Source: Streptomyces bauhiniae
GTDB lineage: Bacteria > Actinomycetota > Actinomycetes > Streptomycetales > Streptomycetaceae
NCBI RefSeq assembly: GCF_004784475.1
Contig: NZ_SRRT01000005.1
Span: forward strand, 434,001-498,000
Length of the DNA stretch: 64,000 bases
Direction of reading: 5' to 3'
A program made the translations under genes and the position numbers. Of the stretch, positions 17,028 through 24,190 are shown piece by piece. Under the pieces are notes generated by a model. The model was given only the letters and a program-made list of their open reading frames with translations. It had not been told where the DNA came from and made no database searches. Within the stretch, counting starts at the first letter, position 1; every line of letters starts with the position of its first letter.

Positions 17028-17573
17028 TCAGTGCGCGTTGTCCGGGGTGATGGCGCGCAGCCGGGCCCGGATGACGCGGACGGCCGACTCGGCGTTGTCC
17101 ACGGTGATGGTGAAGGTGTGGCCGTCCCACAGGCTGAGCACGATGCCCTCCCCCCGGCGAACGACCACGGCGGTGCCCTTCTCGGGGCGCCAGCGGTAGC
17201 CCCAGCCGCCCCAGTGGCGGGGGGTGACGTGCGGGATGTACGCGGCGTCGACGACCTGGGAGAGCGGGATGCGGCGGCGCGGCAGCCCGACATGGCCGCA
17301 GCGCACCTCCAGCGCGTCCCGGTCCAGCTTGAGGTCGACGTGCACGAAGGCGAGCGTCCCGAACAGGACGAGCAGCCCGACCGCGATGCAGCCCACGACG
17401 GACATGACCAGGGCGATGATCCCGGAGGTCCACGCGGACTGCACGGCCAGCTCGATGCCGAGCGCCATGCAGGCGGCGCCGGCCAGCGCCAGTACCCACT
17501 GCACGCGGTTGGTGGCGCGTCCGGTCCAGACGTCGGGGTGCGGGGCGTCCTCGGCGTCGCGGTGCTCCCTCAT
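17028..17573 (-). CDS. PH-domain membrane protein
   Basis: A 181-residue conserved actinobacterial protein. Two membrane segments at about residues 27-48 and 52-75 (WVLALAGAACMALGIELAVQ; IIALVMSVVGCIAVGLLVLF) are followed by a bacterial PH-like beta domain (VDLKLDRDALEVRCG; RRRIPLSQVVDAAYI; WRPEKGTAVVVRRGEGIVLS; FTITVDNAESAVRVIRARL). No enzyme motif. It is convergent with the O-antigen-ligase-like gene with only six bases between stops. Confidence 0.8.
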   Translation of the reverse strand: MREHRDAEDAPHPDVWTGRATNRVQWVLALAGAACMALGIELAVQSAWTSGIIALVMSVVGCIAVGLLVLFGTLAFVHVDLKLDRDALEVRCGHVGLPRRRIPLSQVVDAAYIPHVTPRHWGGWGYRWRPEKGTAVVVRRGEGIVLSLWDGHTFTITVDNAESAVRVIRARLRAITPDNAH

Positions 17574-17664
17574 GTCTATGAGGTTACCCAGGTTCCGCCG
17601 TGGTGGTACCGGGTCACGAAGAGCTACTGCTCCGGGCGGATCGCTCGGCGGTCGTGCCTTGACG

Positions 17665-18462
17665 TCACATCCGGTCGGCGAGCGGGCCGGCCGCGGGCAG
17701 CAGCCGTCCCTCGGCGTAGTGCAGCGCGGCCGCGGGCAGCGCGCCGCCCTCGCGGCCGCTGAGCAGCACGGTGAGGGAGCCGACGGCGGGGGCGTCGGGG
17801 GCGGCCGGCTCGCCGATGCGGCGCAGCGCCTGGGTGGCGACGGCCCCGGCGGAGCCGTGCAGCACGAGCGGGGCGGCGCCCGGCTGCTGGACGGCGGCCC
17901 GGATGCGTTCCGAGACGAGTTCGTAGTGGGTGCAGCCGAGGACGACGGTCGTGACGTCGGGCGGGGTGAGTTCCGCGGCGGCCGCGATCGTCGCGGTGAT
18001 GGCCTGCTCGTCCGCGTGCTCGACGGCCTCGGCCAGGCCCCAGCAGGGCACCTCGGTGACCTGGACGCCGTGCGCGAAGTCCGCGATCAGACCGCGCTGA
18101 TAGGGGCTGCCGGTGGTGGCGGGGGTCGCCCAGATCGCCACGTGGCCGCCGCCGGCCGCGGCGGGCTTGATCGCGGGTACGGTGCCGATCACCGGGATGC
18201 CGGGTTCGCACAGGGCGCGCAGCGCGGGCAGGGCGTGCACGGACGCGGTGTTGCAGCCGACGATGAGAGCGTCCGGCCGGCGGGCGGCGGCGGCCTCGGC
18301 GACGGCCACGGCACGCCGGGTCAGGTCCTCGGGGGTGCGCGGTCCCCAGGGCATGCCGTCGGGGTCCAGGGAGAGCACGAGATCCGCGTCGGGCCGAAGG
18401 CGGCGCACCGCCGCGGTGGCTGCGAGGAGGCCGATTCCGGAGTCCATGAGCGCGATCTTCAC
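17665..18462 (-). CDS. Glutamate/aspartate racemase family protein
   Basis: A 265-residue cofactor-independent amino-acid racemase homologue. It has the DSG motif near the start (KIALMDSGIGLLAAT), the first catalytic Cys in VGCNTASVHALP and the second in VVLGCTHYEL. It differs from housekeeping MurI, whose N-terminus is FDSGxGGLT, so it may be a second, specialised racemase. GTG 18462 is the likely start; ATG 18486 is in frame but has a weaker match. It is divergent from the glycosyltransferase gene, with starts only 57 bases apart. Confidence 0.85.
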   Translation of the reverse strand: MKIALMDSGIGLLAATAAVRRLRPDADLVLSLDPDGMPWGPRTPEDLTRRAVAVAEAAAARRPDALIVGCNTASVHALPALRALCEPGIPVIGTVPAIKPAAAGGGHVAIWATPATTGSPYQRGLIADFAHGVQVTEVPCWGLAEAVEHADEQAITATIAAAAELTPPDVTTVVLGCTHYELVSERIRAAVQQPGAAPLVLHGSAGAVATQALRRIGEPAAPDAPAVGSLTVLLSGREGGALPAAALHYAEGRLLPAAGPLADRM

Positions 18463-18519
18463 CCGGCCACGATAGTCGATGACCATCGGTGGGCCGTTCC
18501 GGTGGGGCAGACTGCGGCC

Positions 18520-19695
18520 GTGAGCGCCATCGTGTGGACCGCCGCCGTATCCCTCGCCGTCTGGTGCTGGCTGCTGCTGGGCCAGGGCTTCTTCTGGCGC
18601 ACCGATGTACGGCTGCCGCCGCGCCGCGAGCCCGGGGAGTGGCCGTCGGTCTGCGTGGTGGTCCCGGCCCGCGACGAGGCGGCCGTGCTGCCCGCGAGCC
18701 TGCCCTCGCTGCTCGCCCAGGACTATCCGGGCCGGGCGGAGGTCTTCCTGGTGGACGACGGCAGCCGCGACGGCACCGGCGGCCTGGCCCGCGAGCTGTC
18801 CGCGCGGCACGGCGGGCTGCCGCTCACGGTGGACTCCCCCGGCGAGCCGCCCGAGGGCTGGACGGGCAAGCTGTGGGCGGTCCGGCACGGGATCGCGCTG
18901 GCACGCGCGCGTGACCCCGAGTTCCTGCTGCTGACGGACGCGGACATCGCGCACGCTCCGGACAGCCTGCGCTCCCTGGTCGCGGCGGCCCGTACGGGTG
19001 ACTTCGACCTGGTGTCCCAGATGGCCCGGCTGCGCGCGGAGAGCCCCTGGGAGCGGCTGGTGGTCCCGGCCTTCGTCTACTTCTTCGCCCAGCTCTACCC
19101 CTTCCGGTGGATCGGCCGCCGGGGCGCCCGGACGACGGCGGCGGCCGGGGGCTGTGTGCTGCTGCGGGCGGACATGGCCGGGCGGGCCCGCATTCCGGAC
19201 GCCGTCCGGCACGCGGTCATCGACGACGTGGCCCTCGCGCGCGCGGTGCGGGCGAACGGCGGCCATCTCTGGCTGGGCCTGGCGGACCGGGTGGACAGCG
19301 TGCGCCCGTATCCGGGTCTGGGCGAGCTGTGGCGCATGGTGTCCCGCAGCGCGTACGCCCAGCTCAGGCACAGTCCGGCGCTGCTGCTGGGGACGGTGGC
19401 GGGGCTGGCGCTGGTGTATCTGGTGCCGCCCGTGGCGGTGGTGGCGGGCGCGGCCCTGGGGAACGCGCCGGCGTGCGCGCTCGGCGCGGTGGCGTGGGCG
19501 GTGATGGCGGCGACGTATATGCCGATGCTGCGCTACTACCGGCAGCCGCTGTGGCTCGCCCCGCTGCTGCCGTTCACGGCGTTCCTCTATCTGCTGATGA
19601 CGCTCGACTCGGCGGTGCAGCACTACCGGGGCCGGGGCGCCGCCTGGAAGGGCCGCACCTACGCGCGTCCCGACGCCGTGCCGGACGAGGGCTGA
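18520..19695 (+). CDS. HpnB-like membrane glycosyltransferase (GT2)
   Basis: A 391-residue family-2 glycosyltransferase. An N-terminal membrane segment is followed by the catalytic domain (VCVVVPARDEAAVLPASLPS; VFLVDDGSRDGTGGLA; PEGWTGKLWAVRHGIALA; LLTDADIAHAPDSLRSLVAA). Two or three C-terminal helices end the protein. EGWTGKLWA, DADIAHAP and the LYPFRWIGRRGARTTAAAGG segment are characteristic of hopanoid-associated HpnB proteins. No other hopanoid gene is in the window, so the acceptor lipid is unknown. It starts at GTG 18520; the ribosome site is weak. Confidence 0.87.
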   Translation: MSAIVWTAAVSLAVWCWLLLGQGFFWRTDVRLPPRREPGEWPSVCVVVPARDEAAVLPASLPSLLAQDYPGRAEVFLVDDGSRDGTGGLARELSARHGGLPLTVDSPGEPPEGWTGKLWAVRHGIALARARDPEFLLLTDADIAHAPDSLRSLVAAARTGDFDLVSQMARLRAESPWERLVVPAFVYFFAQLYPFRWIGRRGARTTAAAGGCVLLRADMAGRARIPDAVRHAVIDDVALARAVRANGGHLWLGLADRVDSVRPYPGLGELWRMVSRSAYAQLRHSPALLLGTVAGLALVYLVPPVAVVAGAALGNAPACALGAVAWAVMAATYMPMLRYYRQPLWLAPLLPFTAFLYLLMTLDSAVQHYRGRGAAWKGRTYARPDAVPDEG

Positions 19696-19716
19696 ACCCG
19701 GCTCACTTGCGGCCGC

Positions 19717-19744
19717 TTGACATGTCCGCCCCCATCTGTACAAC
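19717..19744 (+). promoter_or_regulatory. Candidate housekeeping promoter
   Basis: A consensus -35 TTGACA (19717-19722), a 16-base spacer and -10 TACAAC (19739-19744) lie 22 bases after the glycosyltransferase stop and about 185 bases before the DUF6643 start. The stretch 19740-19928 is noticeably AT-richer than its surroundings, as expected for a long leader. A CCGACG/CGTCGG hairpin (19747-19768) sits near the expected +1. Confidence 0.55.
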
Positions 19745-19928
19745 GTCCGACGCTCCGTCAACCGTCGGTAACCGGACAGGAACTCGCCTTTTACACGATC
19801 CAGACGTCGAATGGAGTCCATTTTTGGCAAGTTCGCTCGGATTAGCGATCCCAGATCGCCGCCGACACGGAAAACAACCCTCTTATCGGTCTCCCCAACC
19901 AGCACATCGTGGGCTTAACTTATGTGCC

Positions 19929-20390
19929 ATGACCTCCCCCCGCTCCACCTATGGCGGCGGCTACTACTCCGCCTCCTTCCCGGACACCCCGATCTACGAC
20001 TCGCTCGTGGCCGAGCGGGGCACCCCGCAGATCGCCCCGATCAGGGTCCCGGCCGCCTATGACACCGGTGTCGGCATGCAGTCCTCCCCCGGCATGCCCT
20101 CCCCCGGCGGCAACCTCCCCGCACTGCCCTCCGCTCTTCCCGCGCTGCCCGCGGCCCCCTCGCCACAGCCGTCGTACGGCTACCCGCAGCAGCAGGCGCC
20201 CCAGATGCAGCCGACGCCCACGGCGTACATCCCGCAGCAGGCCGGCGCCCCGCGCGGCTACCCCGGCGCGCAGCCCCAGCCGCCGCGCCCGGCGCCCTCG
20301 GGCTACGAGGCCATGCGCCCGGCGGCTCCCCGGCCGCCGCAGCAGCCGTACCAGGAGCCGTACAACAACCAGCAGTACCGCGGCTACTGA
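19929..20390 (+). CDS. Pro/Gln/Tyr-rich DUF6643 family protein
   Basis: A 153-residue Streptomyces protein. The N-terminus is conserved-looking (MTSPRSTYGGGYYSASFPDT, then PIYDSLVAERGTPQIAPIRV). The remainder is low complexity in Pro, Ala, Gln and Tyr (YGYPQQQAPQMQPTPTAYIP; PQQPYQEPYNNQQYRGY). No signal peptide, membrane segment or enzyme motif. Function unknown; it is probably intrinsically disordered. A long AT-rich leader with a consensus promoter precedes it, suggesting steady expression. Confidence 0.8.
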   Translation: MTSPRSTYGGGYYSASFPDTPIYDSLVAERGTPQIAPIRVPAAYDTGVGMQSSPGMPSPGGNLPALPSALPALPAAPSPQPSYGYPQQQAPQMQPTPTAYIPQQAGAPRGYPGAQPQPPRPAPSGYEAMRPAAPRPPQQPYQEPYNNQQYRGY

Positions 20391-20880
20391 GCCCGTTCCG
20401 CTCCTCGTAGCGGCCGTCCGGCTCCGGGAACGCGACTCCGCGATCGATCGACGTCCACCGTGACCAGCGGTGGTGCCGGTTCGACGACGGGGGGAAGGTC
20501 GTCACCCCGCCCGAGCCGTCCCGTCCCCCGTGTGCCGTCGCCGAGCTGTCGCCCGGCGGCGGCATTCGTCTGTCCCCCTCCGCTCGTCCTCCCCTGACGG
20601 TGCCCGTACCCCGTCACACCGGGAACATGCCGATCACTTTTCCCAGCCGCGCGGACCGGTGTGCGTCCACATCCGACACCACGTCACCACTGGTCGGCTG
20701 TTCGGACACGGGAACCGGGAACTCCCGCCGCACCCGGGTCGTTGGGCGAACATGAGAAATCCGTGAGAGAAACCGCGAGGACGTGATGTCCTTCTCCCGA
20801 GCCCTCTTCACCGGGCCGGGGGATGAGCGGGGCCGACACGGGGCAGGACAGGGGGCGTCGGAGCGAAGGGGGTGGGGGAC
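20391..20880. other. 490-base intergenic stretch without a recognised gene
   Basis: No reading frame here has a convincing start, ribosome site and Streptomyces-like composition. The part 20620-20790 is less GC-rich and includes AACATGAGAAATCCGTGAGA, so it probably holds the promoter and leader of the downstream membrane-protein gene. No clear terminator hairpin was found after the DUF6643 stop. Confidence 0.5.
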
Positions 20881-21486
20881 GTGCAGACCATCAGCGGTGT
20901 GTGGCGCTGGCGGGGCAATCCGCTGCGCCGCCCGACCGATCTCGCGGAGGCATGGGTGTGCCTCCTGGCGTTGCTGCTGACGCTCGTGGCGATGCCCGCC
21001 GTCGGCATCGCCACCGGGTCCGCCGCGCAGGACTCGCTGCGGCGGTCGGTGCGCGAGCAGCGGCACGCCCGGCATCTGGTCACGGCGACCGTGCTGCGCA
21101 CCCTCGCGCAGGCGCCGCCCGAGGCCGATCCCGACACGGGCGCGGCCCGTACCTCCCGCAGCCGGGTCGTGGCCGGGTGGACCGCGCCGGACGGCACCCA
21201 CCGGCGGGGCGCGGTGCTGGCGGACGTCAAGTCCCCCCGCACGGGTGAGCACTTCAGGCTGTGGACGGACCCGACCGGGCGAATAACGACCCGGCCGCTG
21301 GACTCCGCCACCGCGCGGGCGCACGCGGTGCTGGCCGGTTTCGGCGCCGCCGTGGTGGCGGCCGGGCTCATCGAGAGCGTGCGGCGCCTCGTCGTCTGGC
21401 GCATGGTCCGCCGCCGCTACGCGAGTTGGGACCGCGCCTGGGACCGGGCGGGCCCGGACTGGGGCAAGGCCGGTACGGGGAGCTAG
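20881..21486 (+). CDS. Rv1733c-like two-helix membrane protein
   Basis: A 201-residue membrane protein. TM1 is at about residues 22-46 (AWVCLLALLLTLVAMPAVGI) and TM2 at about 140-162 (AVLAGFGAAVVAAGLIESV). Between them is a 90-residue outer domain with VVAGWTAPDGTHRRGAVLAD, then HFRLWTDPTGRITTRPLD. This layout is typical of the Rv1733c family, common in Streptomyces and of unknown function. GTG 20881 is preferred because AAGGGGG lies at proper spacing; a GTG at 20872 is in frame. Confidence 0.8.
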   Translation: MQTISGVWRWRGNPLRRPTDLAEAWVCLLALLLTLVAMPAVGIATGSAAQDSLRRSVREQRHARHLVTATVLRTLAQAPPEADPDTGAARTSRSRVVAGWTAPDGTHRRGAVLADVKSPRTGEHFRLWTDPTGRITTRPLDSATARAHAVLAGFGAAVVAAGLIESVRRLVVWRMVRRRYASWDRAWDRAGPDWGKAGTGS

Positions 21487-21741
21487 GACCGGGCGGCGCG
21501 GCCTTGGGGACCGGGGTTCCGGCTCTGGTCGGTTCGCCACCCGCGCGCACGCTACGGTGGACCGGCCGACTCGCTTTCGGCATCGACCCGCGCGCGAGCG
21601 AGCCGAAGGCCGCGCCGGAGTCCGGAACACGCGCACACGCGAACGCCCTCCGGGCGCCCCGCGGTAGCCGTACCGGCACCGGCTGCGGAGCCCCTGAGGC
21701 GGACGAGCACAAGTACCACGAGGTGGGGGCACGGCAACGCC

Positions 21742-24183
21742 ATGGCACAGGGCACGGTCCAGGTGACGCACACCGGCACATCGCGGTGGCGGCGCCGCAC
21801 GGGTGAGTACGCGTCGCTCGCGGCCGCCCTCGAGGCCGCCTCCGACGGCGACGTCCTCACGATCGCCCCCGGCACCTACCGGGAGAACCTCGTCGTACGG
21901 CGGGAGGTGACACTGCGCGGCCCCGACAACGCGCCGGGCTCCGTGCGGATCGCGCCCGTGGACGGCGTCCCGCTGACCGTGCGGGCCTCCGCCGTGGTGC
22001 AGGGCCTGCATGTGGAGGGCCAGGACGGCGCCGCCCCGGCGCTGCTGGTGGAGGAGGGCACGCCCGAGCTGCTGGACGTGCGGATCGTGACCCGCTCCGC
22101 CTCCGGCATCGAGGTGCGCGGCGGGGCCCGCCCGACCGTGCGCCGCTGCACGGTGGACAACCCGGCCGGCATCGGCGTCCTCGTCCTCGACGGCGCCGCC
22201 GGGGTGTTCGAGGAGTGCGAGGTCGTCTCGGCCGGCCAGGCGGGCGTGGCGGTGCGCGGCGGCGGCCATCCGCGCCTGGACCGCTGCCGGGTGCACCACG
22301 CCTCGGGCAGCGGACTGAGCGCGACCGGCGAGAACTCAGCCCTGGAGGCGTTCGGTTGCGAGGTGTACGAGGTGCGCGGTGCCGGGGTGCAGGTCACCCA
22401 GGGGGCCACCGCCCATCTCACCGACTGCGAGGTGCACCGCACCTCGGCGGACGGCGTCACCCTCGACACCGACGCGGTGCTGACGCTGGCGGACTGCCGT
22501 ATCCACGACATCCCGGAGAACGCGGTCGACCTGCGCTCCCGCTCGGTGCTGACCCTGACCCGGACCACGGTGCGGCAGTTCGGGCGCAACGGCCTGTCCG
22601 TGTGGGACCCGGGCACGCGCGTGGACGCCAACCAGTGCGAGATCTTCGACAGCACCGGTGACTACCCGGCGGTCTGGGTGAGCGACGGCGCGACGGCGGT
22701 CCTGGACTCCTGCCGGGTGCACGACGTGCCGGACGCCCTGTTCGTGCTGGACCGGGGCTCCCGCGCGGACGTGGTGGACAGCGACCTCTCCCAGGTGCGC
22801 AACACGGCGGTCTCGGTGAGCGACGGCGCGACCGCCCAGCTCGACGACTGCCGTATCCGGGACGCGGCGACCGGCGCCTGGTTCCGGGACCACGGCAGCG
22901 GCGGCACCCTGAGCAACTGCACGGTGGACGGCACCCAGACCGGCGTGATCGTCACCAAGGGCGCCGACCCGACGATCGAGCGCTGCGCGGTGGAGAGCCC
23001 GGCCGAGGCGGGTTTCTACGTCTCGGCGGGCGGCCGGGGCAGCTTCGTCAACTGCCGGGTCACCGGCAGCGGCGGCTACGGCTTCCATGTGCTCGACGGC
23101 TGCCGCACGACCCTGCGCAAGTGCCGTACGGAGCGGTGTGTGCGCGGCGGTTACGAGTTCGCCGAGGGCGGCACGGACGCGGGCTCGGGGGCCGGGCCGG
23201 TCGTGGAGGACTGCTCCAGCGACGAGAGCGGCGCGCTGCGGCCCCCGGCGGCACAGGACACGGCGGTACAGACGGTTCCGGCCTCCACGGGCGGGCTGCT
23301 CGGCGCGATTCCGGGTCAGCGCGCGGTCGGTGCGGAGCCGTCGGTGGCGCCGCCCGTGCCGGAGCGGGAGACCCGTACGTCGCAGGCGGTGATGGGTGAA
23401 CTCGACGCGCTGGTGGGCCTGGAGAGCGTCAAGCGCGAGGTGCGGGCGCTGACCGACATGATCGAGGTGGGCAGACGCCGCCAGAAGGCGGGGCTCAAGG
23501 CGGCGTCGGTCAAGCGGCATCTGGTCTTCACCGGCTCCCCCGGCACCGGCAAGACGACGGTGGCCCGGCTCTACGGCGAGATCCTGGCCGCGCTCGGGGT
23601 GCTGGAGATAGGGCATCTGGTGGAGGTGTCGCGGGTCGACCTGGTGGGCGAGCACATCGGTTCCACCGCGATCCGCACCCAGGAGGCGTTCGAACGGGCT
23701 CGGGGCGGTGTGCTGTTCATCGACGAGGCGTACGCGCTGTCGCCGGAGGACGCCGGGCGGGACTTCGGCAAGGAGGCCATCGACACCCTGGTGAAGCTGA
23801 TGGAGGACCACCGGGACGCGGTGGTGGTGATCGTGGCGGGCTACACGGCGGAGATGGAGCGCTTCCTGTCGGTCAACCCCGGTGTGGCGTCCCGTTTCTC
23901 GCGGACGATCACCTTCGGGGACTACGGCCCCGAGGAGCTGCTGCGGATCGTGGAGCAGCAGGCCGACGAGCACGAGTACCGGCTCGCGTCCGGCACGGCG
24001 GAGGCGCTGCTGAAGTACTTCACGGCGCTGCCGAAGGGCCCGGCGTTCGGCAACGGCCGTACCGCGCGGCAGACGTTCGAGGCGATGGTGGAGCGGCACG
24101 CGAGCCGGGTGGCGCAGTTCGCCGACCCGAGCACCGACGACCTGACCCTGCTGTACCCGGAGGATCTGCCCGAACTGCCGTGA
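21742..24183 (+). CDS. Right-handed beta-helix / CbxX-EccA-type AAA+ ATPase fusion
   Basis: An 813-residue two-part protein. Residues ~20-500 are a parallel beta-helix of pectate-lyase-like repeats: opening EYASLAAALEAASDGDVLTI, APGTYREN, then about 18 coils with alternating ADCRIHDIPENAVDLRSRS-type units. After a Pro/Ala linker (~500-545) comes an AAA+ module of the CbxX/CfqX/SpoVK/EccA class: VGLESVKREVRALTDMIEVG, Walker A GSPGTGKTT (598-606), Walker B VLFIDEAYAL (D661-E662), and RFSRTITFGDY. No signal peptide. EccA-type ATPases serve type VII secretion; here the helix may be a docking or substrate platform (inference). No esx genes are adjacent. Confidence 0.88.
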   Translation: MAQGTVQVTHTGTSRWRRRTGEYASLAAALEAASDGDVLTIAPGTYRENLVVRREVTLRGPDNAPGSVRIAPVDGVPLTVRASAVVQGLHVEGQDGAAPALLVEEGTPELLDVRIVTRSASGIEVRGGARPTVRRCTVDNPAGIGVLVLDGAAGVFEECEVVSAGQAGVAVRGGGHPRLDRCRVHHASGSGLSATGENSALEAFGCEVYEVRGAGVQVTQGATAHLTDCEVHRTSADGVTLDTDAVLTLADCRIHDIPENAVDLRSRSVLTLTRTTVRQFGRNGLSVWDPGTRVDANQCEIFDSTGDYPAVWVSDGATAVLDSCRVHDVPDALFVLDRGSRADVVDSDLSQVRNTAVSVSDGATAQLDDCRIRDAATGAWFRDHGSGGTLSNCTVDGTQTGVIVTKGADPTIERCAVESPAEAGFYVSAGGRGSFVNCRVTGSGGYGFHVLDGCRTTLRKCRTERCVRGGYEFAEGGTDAGSGAGPVVEDCSSDESGALRPPAAQDTAVQTVPASTGGLLGAIPGQRAVGAEPSVAPPVPERETRTSQAVMGELDALVGLESVKREVRALTDMIEVGRRRQKAGLKAASVKRHLVFTGSPGTGKTTVARLYGEILAALGVLEIGHLVEVSRVDLVGEHIGSTAIRTQEAFERARGGVLFIDEAYALSPEDAGRDFGKEAIDTLVKLMEDHRDAVVVIVAGYTAEMERFLSVNPGVASRFSRTITFGDYGPEELLRIVEQQADEHEYRLASGTAEALLKYFTALPKGPAFGNGRTARQTFEAMVERHASRVAQFADPSTDDLTLLYPEDLPELP

Positions 24184-24190
24184 GGCGGCG

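Noticed and set aside
20470..20766. Possible 98-residue protein after the DUF6643 gene
   Set aside because: No ribosome site, composition dominated by Arg and His, and no recognisable motif.
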